A stretch of 64,000 nt of DNA, from positions 26,536,001 through 26,600,000 of the forward strand of contig NC_046675.1 of the NCBI RefSeq assembly GCF_003369915.1, given 5' to 3'. The DNA comes from Drosophila miranda. Taxonomy: Eukaryota > Arthropoda > Insecta > Diptera > Drosophilidae. The notes under the pieces were generated by a model. The model saw only the letters and a program-made list of their open reading frames with translations. It was not told where the DNA came from and did no database searches. Positions 38,639 to 49,051 of this stretch are shown here, piece by piece (positions within the stretch are counted from its first letter, which is position 1; every line of letters begins with the position of its first letter). The translations under genes were made by a program, and so were the position numbers.

Positions 38639-38644
38639 AATAAA
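38639..38644 (+). promoter_or_regulatory. Poly(A) signal of the DPP8/9-like gene
   Basis: AATAAA in the AT-rich flank, 813 nt after the stop codon; a GT-rich downstream element (TTGTGTGT) follows at once. Confidence 0.45.
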
Positions 38645-38959
38645 CAGTTGTGTGTAACCCCCACTGTCTTCTCATTGTACTGCGGTGCCTGGCCTGGCGC
38701 TTGTACATATATTGGTGTATTCGAGAACGTTTAGAAAGCATATACAGCGAAGGATATGATAAGGGACATTCTTACCTTCAACATTAAATGATTTTAGGAG
38801 GACTTAAAACCATTATCAACAATTATTAAAATATTATCAAGAAGAGCTGCAAGGCCCAATCAATGCCAAAGAAAGTCAATCCTTTGAATTTTCTTCCCAA
38901 CATGTCTTTTATCTCAAACCAGAATCAGTTTTACGTGCCAGGAGCTTACCGCACTTCAA

Positions 38960-39145
38960 AAGTTTTCCTTTCCAGATTCCACACAAATTGAAGCAGCAGC
39001 TATGTCTACAAATGATCAAGCCAACCCAGATGTCCGATGCTGTGCTTCGCTCCAGATACGACACAACCTGACGCAGTAGCATCGATACCATCCATAGATT
39101 CCACACAGCTTGGTGTTTTGATGAAATTATTGAAAAGTTAAAGGT
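38960..39145 (+). pseudogene. Decayed coding-like sequence with repeated DSTQ motif
   Basis: Two adjacent segments translate to related peptides: PDSTQIEAAAMSTNDQANPD (from about 38974) and PDTTQPDAVASIPSIDSTQ (from about 39051, stop near 39140). They lie in different frames, so an indel separates them, and each frame soon meets stops. This pattern suggests a former protein gene, but I cannot name its family. Confidence 0.3.
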
Positions 39146-39199
39146 ACTATTTCGCATACAATAAATGCCATCCGGTCTTGGTGTGGATGGGTTAGAATG

Positions 39200-39328
39200 T
39201 TATTCCAAATCGCTACTGCTCGAGTGTTCTTCCTCGTTATGAATCCAGCTGGAAAGCAGACGACTGAACCAATTGACCAACTTGTCGTCATCGCTGTTCC
39301 AGTGGCTGGCGTCACTGACTTCGGACAT
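39200..39328 (-). CDS. Small acidic ORF, 42 aa, hypothetical
   Basis: An uninterrupted frame starting MSEVSDASHWNSDDDKLV and ending in an acidic, Ser-rich tail (NEEEHSS, DLE). It has two D/E-rich ends around a helix with three Trp residues (WFSRLLSSW). The composition looks like a real peptide rather than chance. It lies just downstream, on the same strand, of the broken frame at 39407-39640, so it may be an exon or remnant of that locus. No family recognised. Confidence 0.3.
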   Translation of the reverse strand: MSEVSDASHWNSDDDKLVNWFSRLLSSWIHNEEEHSSSSDLE

Positions 39329-39406
39329 TGTTGGTGGCAGCTCTTACCGTGTTGCCTCTACAACCATTAGCACTCTATTGTATTGGTATTTTGGAAGGGC
39401 TAGAGC

Positions 39407-39640
39407 CTAGTGCTTCAGCTCAGCTGCTTTTTGCGACGTGACTTTTAGGTGTCCTGTGTCTTCCACTGGCTTGTCGGCTAGTTGCAGTGCCTCCTAACAC
39501 GGCACTTCAACCGCCATCTTTTCTTTTGGCTCCTGTGGCATCATCGTACCTTCACCTGCCGTTTCGGTGAATTCCTTTTGCTGCTCGAAAACCTCCTTTG
39601 CTGGATTGAAAGGAGATGGTATCAAACTGCTAGTTTTTCA
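39407..39640 (-). pseudogene. Coding-like frame with one internal stop
   Basis: On the minus strand a frame of about 78 codons runs from about 39640 to the TAG at 39407-39409, broken only by TAG at 39494-39496. The peptide has ordinary soluble composition (PSPFNPAKEVFEQQKEFTET, QEPKEKMAVEVP, then LADKPVEDTGHLKV after the stop). No start codon with good context was found. A young pseudogene, a sequencing error or a readthrough codon could each explain it. Confidence 0.35.
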
Positions 39641-40083
39641 GCTCATTTTACTCACTTTACTTACTTACTTACTTACTTATATTCCTATGTAGCAAGCCTT
39701 TGAAAAAGTTTCGATTGTTAAAAGTCATTTTTGAGTATGGTTATTCAGTATCAACTTGGGTTGCAAAGCATTAGTATTTGTCTGTTCCTTAAAAAAGAAA
39801 ATAAATAAAAAAAAGTATAGTTTCAAGATTTGAATAAATTGTTCAAAAGTTTTTGCCAGTTATCGCATTATTGTATCGCCGCGAATTCTTATCGGTTGCT
39901 ACCTTGAATTTTGTAAGCCGGCCGGCAGACTATTATGCAAAATCTACTAGCGAAATTCGACATTTAGGCATTTTCTAGTGGATTTCAGGTAAAATCTAGC
40001 TAAATTCAGCGAATTCCGCCCTTGGTCTGAAATTAAATTATTTTTTCAAGTTGCTTGAATCGCGTGCGATAGTTGCGTCTGCA

Positions 40084-40091
40084 TATCGATA
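40084..40091. promoter_or_regulatory. DRE (TATCGATA) upstream of D1
   Basis: A perfect DNA-replication-related element, the DREF/BEAF-type site typical of housekeeping fly promoters, lies 388 bp upstream of the D1 start codon and near the likely transcription start. Confidence 0.6.
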
Positions 40092-40478
40092 GGGAGCGAA
40101 GACAGTGGAAATAGAAAACACAGAAAACCGACTCCATAGTGAAGCGTGCTCGTAAGAAAAATCGGCGAGGTAAGGAAATAAAAGCGGCTAAGAAAATTGA
40201 GAATTTTCCCTGAGGAGAGCAGTGCATTTTAGTAAATTAATTTTTTGGAAAATGTTTTGTGCAAAGATAATACTATTCGCGGTTTTCATTCCCCAGTTAA
40301 ACCATTCGAAGACGCACAGTGAAAGACGCAATCGTAAAGAAGCGAAATTTGCTTGCGTGTGTGTGTGTATTGGTAGGGGACGCCACTGCAGAGCCGAGAG
40401 AGCGCGCGCATTTCGCGAAGAGACGTCTTGCCGCAAGAAAACACGAACAGCAGCAGCAAGAGCAACAGCAAAGCAGCC

Positions 40479-41588
40479 ATGGAAGAGGTTTCGGTAAAGA
40501 AGCGCGGTAGGCCCCCAAAGAACCCTGGTGCAAGTCCGAGCGTGGTGGACGCCGCCGCCATGATTCCGAAGAAGCGTGGTCGCCCACCAAAGAGTGCTAA
40601 GGCTCAGCGCGGCCGACCGTCAAAGAAACCAATCAATCTAAGCGAGAGCGAGGGTGAAGGGGATGGTGATGACGATTCCTATGAGAATGTGGCAAAGACT
40701 GTGGCATCGCCCCAACTGTCGTCCAAGGGCCGCGGTCGCCCACGCATCAACAACTACGATGCTGAGGTCCCAGCTAAATCAAAGACCACATCGTCCAAGC
40801 GCCGCAAGCTGGGCCGCCCCAAGAAGCATCAGCCCAGTGAGAGCGAAGGTAAGCCTTAGTTTGTGAAAGATTTCCCTTTATTTAAATTCCCATATGCTGT
40901 TCTCCACACATTAGATGAGAAGAGCGACGATGATGATGAAGAGGTTCGTCGCCCGCCGGGACGTCCTCCGACTGGGTCCGTCAATCTGAATATTGTGCGC
41001 ACCGGACGCGGCCAGGGCAGGCCTAAAACACATGTGGAGAAACGTCCCGCTGCCCCGGCAGCCGAATGGACCGGTGATGGACCTGCACCCAAGAAGCGCG
41101 GTCGTCCAGCATTGAACAAGCAAGCTTATGTGCCAACTGGTCGTCCACGAGGTCGTCCAAAAGTCAACAAGCCTGTTGAGGAGGAGGACGACGATGACGA
41201 AGAAGAGGAAGATGATGACTCTGTGGAGGAGCAGATCGTGCAGCCTGAGAAACCAGCTGCCGCTGCATCTGCCCCTGTAGTTAAGAAGCGTGGACGCCCT
41301 GCAGGACCAAACAAGCTGTTGAATGAGGGAGCTCCCAAGCCGCGCGGACGTCCGCCAAAAGCCAATCACAGCGCCTTGAACCACGACCAGGATGAAGACG
41401 ATTCCAATGATGATGCCGCAAGCAAGAAACCAGCCGATCGCGCCCGCGCTTTTAACGACGCTTACGAAGGTGCAGCCTCTTCGAAGGATGACTCCAAGTC
41501 GACATGCGACGGCGAGGCCGCCAATGATACCGCCGAAATCGTTGATTCCGAGTCCGATGCCGCAGGTCCCGAATCAGGCATTGCCTAA
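40479..41588 (+). CDS. D1: D1 multi-AT-hook chromosomal protein
   Basis: D1 binds AT-rich satellite DNA through AT-hooks and bundles chromosomes into chromocenters. The exons are 40479-40848 and 40915-41588 (66-nt intron), giving 347 aa. About eleven AT-hook cores are spaced along the protein, such as KKRGRPPK, PKKRGRPPKS, QRGRPSKK, KGRGRPRI, LGRPKK, PPGRPP, KKRGRPAL, TGRPRGRPK, KKRGRPAG and KPRGRPPK. They alternate with acidic blocks (EKSDDDDEE, EEEDDDDEEEEDDDS), the arrangement known for D1. The Ser-rich acidic tail has likely CK2 sites (DSESD). I took the ATG at 40479 with AAAGCAGCCATGG context; an in-frame upstream ATG is not present. D1 next to pum agrees with my memory of D. melanogaster 85D. 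Confidence 0.95.
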
Positions 41589-41693
41589 GCATCTCGACAT
41601 TTATATTAATTTTAGGTATACAACAAACATAAGAAATAATACCTTCGGCACCACAGATCACATAATACAGGAAAGGATCCAGAAACTTTCCAT

Positions 41694-41729
<36 letters not shown>

Positions 41730-44700
41730 ACACACAATTCAGGACAGAACCCTCTATAAATACTTACATATATAGGGCTAAAAATTTTGAAATCTGAAAT
41801 TTTTGTCCCCGTATATTTATTTTGCATATTCCATTTGCTTTCATTGAAGTATTTCAATCGTTTCAAAATGCAAATGCACAACACATCCTATTTCTAAGAA
41901 AGCGAAAGTAAGAAAAAGAAATGTATTTCTTCTATAATTTTCACTAAGAATTGTTCAAAATGACTACACCGTTTAAAAATTAAAATACACATGTATGTAT
42001 ATGTATTAGAACACGTCGTGTTTAAATTATGGGCGGGTTATTGATAATATAATTATTACGGGCTTGGTTCGACAGAGCGACTGCCGGAAAAAGAGAGAGA
42101 AGGCGGCAAGGATTCTGATAAATTACATATTGGAGCTATCAAAGCATGAGCTAGAAATGTTAATTGAAAAGGGGGCGAAATTTAATTTCATTTCAAAATC
42201 TAAGGAGTACAGTACCAGGCAGAAGCACCAGAAACTATCGTTTAAACGCACTATCGTTTGCATGGCTATCGATTGGTCTGGTTTCGATATGCGGCCACAC
42301 TCACAAACAGCTGTTACGGCTCTTTTTTGGCGTTTTTCCTTTGGTGGTTTTGTTTATCGTTCTCTCCGCTTCATTCATTTCAATCGTGTGCAACGAGCGG
42401 GACATAAAGCAGTTTGTAATATGTAAATTTTGTTCAAATAAGCTAAGGTGTGTGAATATGCAAAATACAGAATATATATTCGATAATATAAAAAGATAAC
42501 CCCCATATATAGCGTTACAGTATTGCATTCATAAAACAGCAGCAGAATGATATTGAAAATGAATATAAACAAATTCAAAAGAGAGGATAAATTAACAATG
42601 CTAAACAATCTGTGTGTGTGTTTGTGCGTGCGTGCGGGAAAGAACAAGCAGCAAAAGCCGCGTGCTTATGGCAAAAAAAGTAGCTGTCGGCCGCAAAGCA
42701 GTTGATAAAAAAACGCCGCAAACAAAAACAAAACAAACACCATTGTGTGTGTATGCATGTATGAGCGATGTGGATGGAAATATATGGCTCTGTGTGTGTG
42801 GTTCTCTGGCGTTGGCGTCTAATCAAATTTAGCATGCCTAAAATCGATTGATAAATAATGTATAAACAATTTGAATGACCCATGCATGGCCGATTTTAAT
42901 TGATTTTGACAGAGACTTGTAAGAAAATAGAATAAAATAAATGCTGCAATTTATTCGGCTTATTTGTGATAATTTCCTCATTTTGTAAGTGTTCTTTCCA
43001 ACCCAAAATCGGGTGAGAATAGCGCCCGTCTCACTCTCCCCCCCGTGGTTTTACCATAAATTAGTATTACATTTAAACAATTCTATGTAAAACGCCGTCT
43101 GCTCTTTCTCTCGTTCTCATTTGACGCTCTCCTCTCTCGCTCTCTTGTTGGACATGCTCTGTTCTCTGGTTCTCTGGAACCAGGTTCTGGTTCTCTCAGC
43201 GGTTCTATTTTTTTGTTGTTGTATTTGCCCTGTGTGTCTTTGCATTTCGCTTTTATTATCGTTCTGCGACGGACGCGACGTTGAAGAATTCTTAGCCGTA
43301 TTCTTCTTCTTCATCCTGTGTAAATAATTGTAATTTAAATAACTTAAATTAAATACAAAAGCACACATTAACAGAACTTAAGCGTGTCGTGAATGGAAGT
43401 GCATGTGTAAGTGCCAAAAAAAGAAAATGAGTTCGATTCGATTCCCGTATTTTTTCCTCCTGCCTCTTTTTACATTGTCATCATCGGGTTTCCTTTTCGA
43501 CTGCGGCAACCAACGGCGGCGGCGACAGCGTGCCATGTGTGTGTAGAGTGTGTGTATCCAGACCGCTTTTTATATTTAAACAAGTATAAAAATAGTTTGC
43601 AAAAAAAACATGCAAGAAACAAAATTGTTTTTCCCCAAAAGGTAAAAATCAATTAAATTTTTTGGCCGGGTCGCTACCGACTGCGCGGTCACAATTTCCG
43701 ACTGCAAACACACATAAAAGAGGAGCAGAATAGAATGAATATTTTATATTTTAGTGAAATATTTTTCCGATTGTGCGTTCGTGTGCCAGTGCGTGTGTAT
43801 TTGTCTGTTTTCTTGGATGTGTCGCCTCATTATTCGCCTTGTCCCATCATTTTCTTCCTTGGCAGCGGCGGCGGCGGCGGCGGCCATTTGGCTGCTTCTT
43901 CTTTTTTCTTACATTTGCACTGTGCGCTCTCTTCAGTGTGTGTGTACGAGCGAGTGCTCTCTCAATATCCTCTCTCCCTCTCTGGGGACGCTTGCATTTG
44001 TGTACACGAATTTTTCCCAATAAGAATACATTGGTCGCCGTCTAACAACCGTATAATAATAAAAGATGAAATAAATAATGAATTTCTTGATGGAATATTC
44101 AATAATTCAGTTCAATATTCATCAGCTGTATCCTCCCTGAGCCAGCCACGCCCCCTCCTTTGCGCACTCACTCTGCTCCTGTTTCGTTCTCGTGCCTTTG
44201 TTTTTCACATGTCTCTTTTACGGTTTATCTTTATGTTTGTTTTTATATTAAATGTGTGCGTGTGACTGTTCCTGTGTGTTTGTGTGTCTTCCAGGGGCCC
44301 TAGCAGCTCTCTCGGAGGGAGGCAACTTTTGCGATTTTCGCATGCTACTGCTGCTGCACTTGCTAGCTCTGCTCGGCTCGGCACGGCACGGCTCTCTCTG
44401 GCTATGATATGGGGTGGGTGGCCTGGCCAGGAGAGGCTCCTCATAAACAAGCCGACCCACAGACGACAACGTTTCGTTTCGCATAGTTTTTCGTAACGTA
44501 ACCTCAAAAGTTGCGGCGCCCTGCCTTCTTCGTTTGCCTGCCTGCCTGCCGCCATTCGTCGTCGTTCCTCGTCTACTCTGCCGGCTGTCGCCGCCGTAGT
44601 TGCGTCTCCTTCTTGTTGTACCTCTGTTTATATGAGTATGTTAATTCTATATGTTTTCCATTTTCAACCTCTCTCTCCTCTCCTCACCCGTCCGTCCACC

Positions 44701-46238
44701 CACCCCCTTTTTTCTGCTGCCGCTGCCGCCGCTCGCCTTGCGTTGTCTTTTCGCTTTTGATACCCTGTATGTTTATGAGTATCTGCACGAAAAGCACCCA
44801 ATATTTCAGGTTCTAAAAATGCAATTATTCTAATCAGCATCGAATATAGATTACCATATTAGATTTACATATCTACTTTACCGATCTATACTTTAATAGC
44901 AATATTAATACTTGAAAAAAACAGAACTACTGTACAGACACGGGCTGCAATGTTCTCTGTAAACTCTTTTATTTTCTTTCATATCATTAATTAAAAAAAT
45001 CGAAGTTTATTGCAAACTGTTATCTCATTATTTCGTAATAATAAATCTCTGGGTAACGGGTATCCCAGGGTTGAGTTCATCGCGCTTTTTTCTTTTCTGT
45101 ATTTTTCGCGCATGATTCAGCTTTGCGTTGTTCTTGTTCTTGGCTCTGCTTCTTTTTATTCTTGTACGCTGACTATCTGCCCCCCTCCTCCTTCCGTTCG
45201 CCACTCGTTTCACAGTTTTGTTATTGTTTTCATAATGAGGAAATCAGTTCTGGCATTTGTTGTACTCATCGTTCTGTTTTAGAAGAATTTTCTTTTATTG
45301 AACATTTTCCGTGCCATGTTTTGTTACTTACTGCACCGACTTATGCCACAGGGTAGCAGTCTGTGTCTGCGGCACAGTGGTGCGTGTTTTCAGTGGCGAT
45401 TGGCTTCTTCTCTGGGCTTTCCTATGTTCTGATGTTTCATAATTCTGCCTGTTTGAACCCCTTCCAGGCATTGTTGTGTAGGAGACTGGCCCAATATCTT
45501 GGACTCTTGGAGACGAGAATTAATATACGTTTTCCCCCATCTTTCTCATTTCAGTTTGTGTATATTTTCATCATTAAACGTCGTGTAAATTAAAATTCAT
45601 CCTAAATATAAATAATAAACAACTTCATTCAAAAAGGAGGAAATTTCACAATTCTCAAATAATAAAATCTGTAAAAATTCAACCAATTTTAACCAGTTTT
45701 CTTACGTAATTTTTGTTAAGTACCAAACAACAACTGTGCAACTGTGTAAAATATTATTCTTAAAATTTGTGTTAAATAGTGTAAATTTCTGTAAAAAAAA
45801 AAACAAAATATTAGATCCAACCCCGACAACAAATCCAATAAGTTTTTTTAATATGAAAAAATAAATAAATAAAAACGAAGAAATCTCAAGCAAATGCTGT
45901 AAATTAATGTTAAATGTGTTAGGCTAAAAATTTGTGCTCCCTAAAACCACATCAAACAACAACAAAATCAATTAAATAATTTTTGTACAAATAATACAGT
46001 AAATACCACTGTGCAGAGTGCAGTGATCGGATCGATCGAAAGTTTGAGAAGCACTGCAGGTGCGAGATCGTAAAAGGGAACGTCAAAACGTAACGTAACG
46101 AGGGACCACGTAAAATCCGCGCCCTCTCGATCGTCCGTCGTCGTCGGCGGTGGTCGTCGTCGTCCCGTAGTCTCTCTCGCAGTCTTCGTTCTTCACTGTT
46201 AGCAATACGCGCCCCCTCGTCAGCTGCGACAGCTTTGA
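41589..46238. other. D1 3' region and pumilio 5' region
   Basis: 4.65 kb with no supportable coding gene. D1's 3' UTR starts here; a candidate AATAAA cluster lies at 42927-42940. 43000-44800 is rich in CT and GT repeats and short CGG runs (43864-43884), as in fly 5' regions with GAGA-type sites. 45900-46238 precedes the pumilio coding frame and is probably transcribed 5' UTR. Confidence 0.5.
41695..41729. repeat. Poly(C) tract of 35 nt
   Basis: An uninterrupted run of 35 C, followed by a short (AC) run, about 107 nt after the D1 stop codon. If D1's 3' UTR extends this far, the mRNA would carry a C35 tract, a possible binding site for KH-domain poly(C) proteins. Confidence 0.85.
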
Positions 46239-46442
46239 AAAGCCGTCAAAATTGAGCTCTTAACCGCGCCCACCATTTCCATATCGACGCCCTCGCCGCA
46301 ACACCATCCGCAGCATCAGCACCAACAGCAGCAGCATCATCAGCAGCAGCAGCAGCACCACCACCAGCAACAGCAGCAACAGCTCTACCAACAACAGCAG
46401 CAACAACATTACGGTCCAGCACCACCCTACTTTCAACACCTT

Positions 46443-46479
<37 letters not shown>

Positions 46480-46511
46480 CACAGCCGCACCAACAGCAGC
46501 AACAACAACAC
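46239..46511 (+). other. pum: In-frame Gln/His-rich open stretch upstream of pum AUG
   Basis: From the TGA at 46236-46238 to the pumilio ATG at 46512, the coding frame is open for 91 codons and contains no ATG. It encodes mostly Gln and His (CAG/CAA/CAC/CAT) with a short non-repeat core (HYGPAPPYFQHLQ). Near-cognate starts are available, for example ATT at 46251 in context AAAATTG. Either the frame is translated from a non-AUG or upstream spliced start, or it is a CAG-rich 5' UTR that is open by composition. Confidence 0.5.
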
Positions 46512-48204
46512 ATGAAGTTTTTGGGTGGTAACGATGATCGTAACGGCCGCGGCGGCGTCGGCGTTGGCTCGGACGGCATTATAGGCTCGTCTCGTGGCGG
46601 CGGCGGCGGCGGTGTGTCACAGGATGTCGCCGATGCAGCCGGCGCTGCAGCGGCCGCTGCCGTCGGCTACGTCTTCCAGCAACGTCCCTCGCCCGGCGGG
46701 GGCGGTGGCGGCGGCGGCGGAGTGGGAGCTGGCGGCGTAGGCTCGACCTTGCACGAGGCAGCCGCCGCCGAGTACGCAGCCCACTTTGCCCAGAAGCAAC
46801 AGCAAACGCGTTGGGCATGCGGCGATGATGGACACGGCATTGATGTGAGTATGAGCGGAGGGTGGCTAAGGGGGAATAGGATGGATAGATCTGCCATAAG
46901 CCATAATAAATAGCCTTCCATCTTTGGAATTCCCTTGCAAAGGTTTAAGTATTTGTAATGGACAAACAATGACTAAAACTGTATAGATTCTTCAGCTCTT
47001 CTGTTCTGGTTCTGTGTGTAGAATAAAAGTGGCTGCATCTGGGGCCAAAGCAGAGACACCTGCAACAGCATACAGACCTGCAAATCAGAATCAGAATCCT
47101 AGGCTTTGGGGCATTCGTAACCATTCGCTTCTCTTGCGATGTCCATGCACACAAAATATTGTGTCAATCTTTTCATGGCGTGGGGAACGTTTTGTTCTCG
47201 GCTGCGTTGAGCAGCAGGCAGGCTGTCTGGAACGCTGCACCCCCAAGGGCCTGGCGGGTGGTTGCTTGTGTAAGTTCCGAAAGGTCGCTGCCTGCCAGCA
47301 ACGGTTGCATAAACAGCTTATGGCACTTGTTCTCCTTTTTTTTTTGGCAATGAGACAGCAGAAATAGATCCAAGGGCGAAAAGGGGAGAGAAATAAGAAC
47401 CTGGTTTTTATCAAACATTTTTGTATCTGGTATTTGCAGAACCCGGATAAATGGAAGTACAATCCCCCCATGAATCCAGCCAACGCAGCTCCGGGCGGAC
47501 AGCTGCAGCCTGGAAACGGCAGCAATGGCGGACCTGGAGCCATCGGAACCATTGGCATGGGCAGCGGACTCGGCAGCATGGGCGGCGGCAACGGCGGAGG
47601 AGGAGGCGGTGGCGGCTCCGGCTCGAACGGCGGGCTCCACCATCCGTCAATGGCAGCGACAGCCGCGAACATGGCGGCCATGCAACAGGCTGCAGCCGTG
47701 GCCAAGCACAACCACATGATGTCCCAGGCAGCCGCTGCCGTGGCGGCCCAACACCAGCAGCAACAACAGCAGCAGCAGCAACAGCCGCCGCATCTCCAGC
47801 AGCAGCAGCAACAGCATCATCTGATGGGCGGAGGAAACGGCCTGGGCAACGGCAATGGCCTGGGAGTCGGTCTCAGCAACCAGCAGCATCCTGGCCAGCA
47901 GCAGCAGCAGCAGCCCGGCGGTCATCCCGGACAGTACAATTCGAATCTTCTCAGTCATGCCGCTGCCTTGGGGCATATACCCCCTTACGCCCAGTCGGGC
48001 AGCATGTACGATCACCATGCTGGTGCCATGCATCCGGGCATGAACGGGGGCATGCCCAAGCCGCCACTCGGCCCGCCCGGCGGACCCCAGGACTACGTCT
48101 ACATGGGCGGACAGCCCACGGTCCCAATGGGCGCTGCCATGATGCCGCCCCAGAACCAGTATATGAACAACTCCGTGGTGTCCGCCGCCAACCGGAATGC
48201 AGCG
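46512..48204 (+). CDS. pum: Pumilio, N-terminal coding exons (5' part)
   Basis: Pumilio is a cytoplasmic PUF repressor of mRNAs such as hunchback and cyclin B. Only the disordered N-terminal repression region is in the window; the PUF repeats are beyond it. The exons are 46512-46844 (111 codons) and 47440-48204 (255 codons), both ending in phase 0; donors are GTGAGTA and GTGAGTAA. Markers from the fly protein include MKFLGGNDDRNGRGG, GYVFQQRPSPGG, AEYAAHFAQKQQQTRWACGD, NPDKWKYNPPMNPANAAPGG, SMYDHHAGAMHPGMNGGMPK and QDYVYMGGQ. Poly-Gly, poly-Ala, and Gln/His runs (codons near 47752-47820, 47893-47913) are longer or shorter than in D. melanogaster, as expected for such tracts. The next exon should begin ITTSTAKKLWEK in phase 0 and was not found here. 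Confidence 0.95.
46845..47439. other. pum: pumilio intron between N-terminal exons
   Basis: 595 bp from donor GAT|GTGAGTA to acceptor TATTTGCAG. No internal exon seen; the open frames here are chance. Confidence 0.75.
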
Positions 48205-49025
48205 GTGAGTAACCGTAAACCAATCCCGCCCCGAGTAATCGATCAACCCAGGCCTGTGATCGATCCCTGATTAGAGTTTTTATCCCGTGTCCCGTCACTT
48301 TTTGGCGTTGCCCGTTTATTTCAATCAATAATATTTGTCCATCGACAATATTGTGAGGCTTGATGGCTATTCTCATAGATAATATGTTATATTTCTGTGG
48401 GTGTGGGTGTGGGTAACCGCTCTACAAATCATCAACTAAATACATATTTATCCACAGTATTTGATGAAGAAATTAGAGTGCTCAAGCCTTTATTTTGGGT
48501 ACCAACAGTCGTGTATAAGAATGTATCTGTGAAGTACACACTTAGATGGGTATATCGGGAGCTTAAGAGATCGTCTTATTGGCGTAACTCGAGTCGAGCA
48601 TTAGTGTTTTGCCTCATGCACGCGACATTTATGTTGTTTTTGCATTCTATGGCTTTCGCTTGCGCTTCATGGTGGAGTGCTGCTTTGCGTCATTAAATCA
48701 AACCGATTGAAGCTTCAGATCCTTCAAGGGTTTTTTTTATTGCTGAGGAATGAGGATTAACCAATCAATGACTTCGCCCACACCGCGGTTCTAAATCATT
48801 TAATAATGGATAACTTAACGCAGGCCCTCGATGGCCCATAACAATAGTTTTATGAGGCCCAAAGAAATATGGAACTTTCAAGAGAGGCTCAAATAAAAGT
48901 TGAGCAATGAAAATGAACAAACTTTTCGGGGGACGACCATAAAACCCAGGCGAAACTATTGATTAACCCAACAAGAAAATATCATCAAATGAAATAGAAT
49001 TGTTAAAGTTTCTCCGTCGATTTTG

Positions 49026-49051
49026 TTTTTTTTTTTTTTTTTTTTTTTTTT
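49026..49051. repeat. Poly(T) run of 26 nt
   Basis: An uninterrupted T26 inside the pumilio intron. It may be the reverse poly(A) tail of an old retro-insertion, but no element was recognised beside it. Confidence 0.7.

Larger units (their letters stand above)
37827..40478. other. DPP8/9-like 3' UTR, decayed locus, D1 5' region
   Basis: 37827-38644 is probably the DPP8/9-like 3' UTR: AT-rich, with a (GT)n run at 38325-38350 and AATAAA at 38639. 38900-39640 holds broken coding-like sequence described separately. 39658-39685 is an (ACTT)n run. 39900-40478 leads into D1 and has a DRE at 40084. Confidence 0.55.

Noticed and set aside
42064..42426. 120-codon frame downstream of D1
   Set aside because: No domain, mixed composition, and probably within the D1 3' region or pumilio upstream DNA.
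46246..46511. Minus-strand frames rich in Val/Ala and Leu over the CAG region
   Set aside because: Simple reverse translations of the CAG/CAA repeat.
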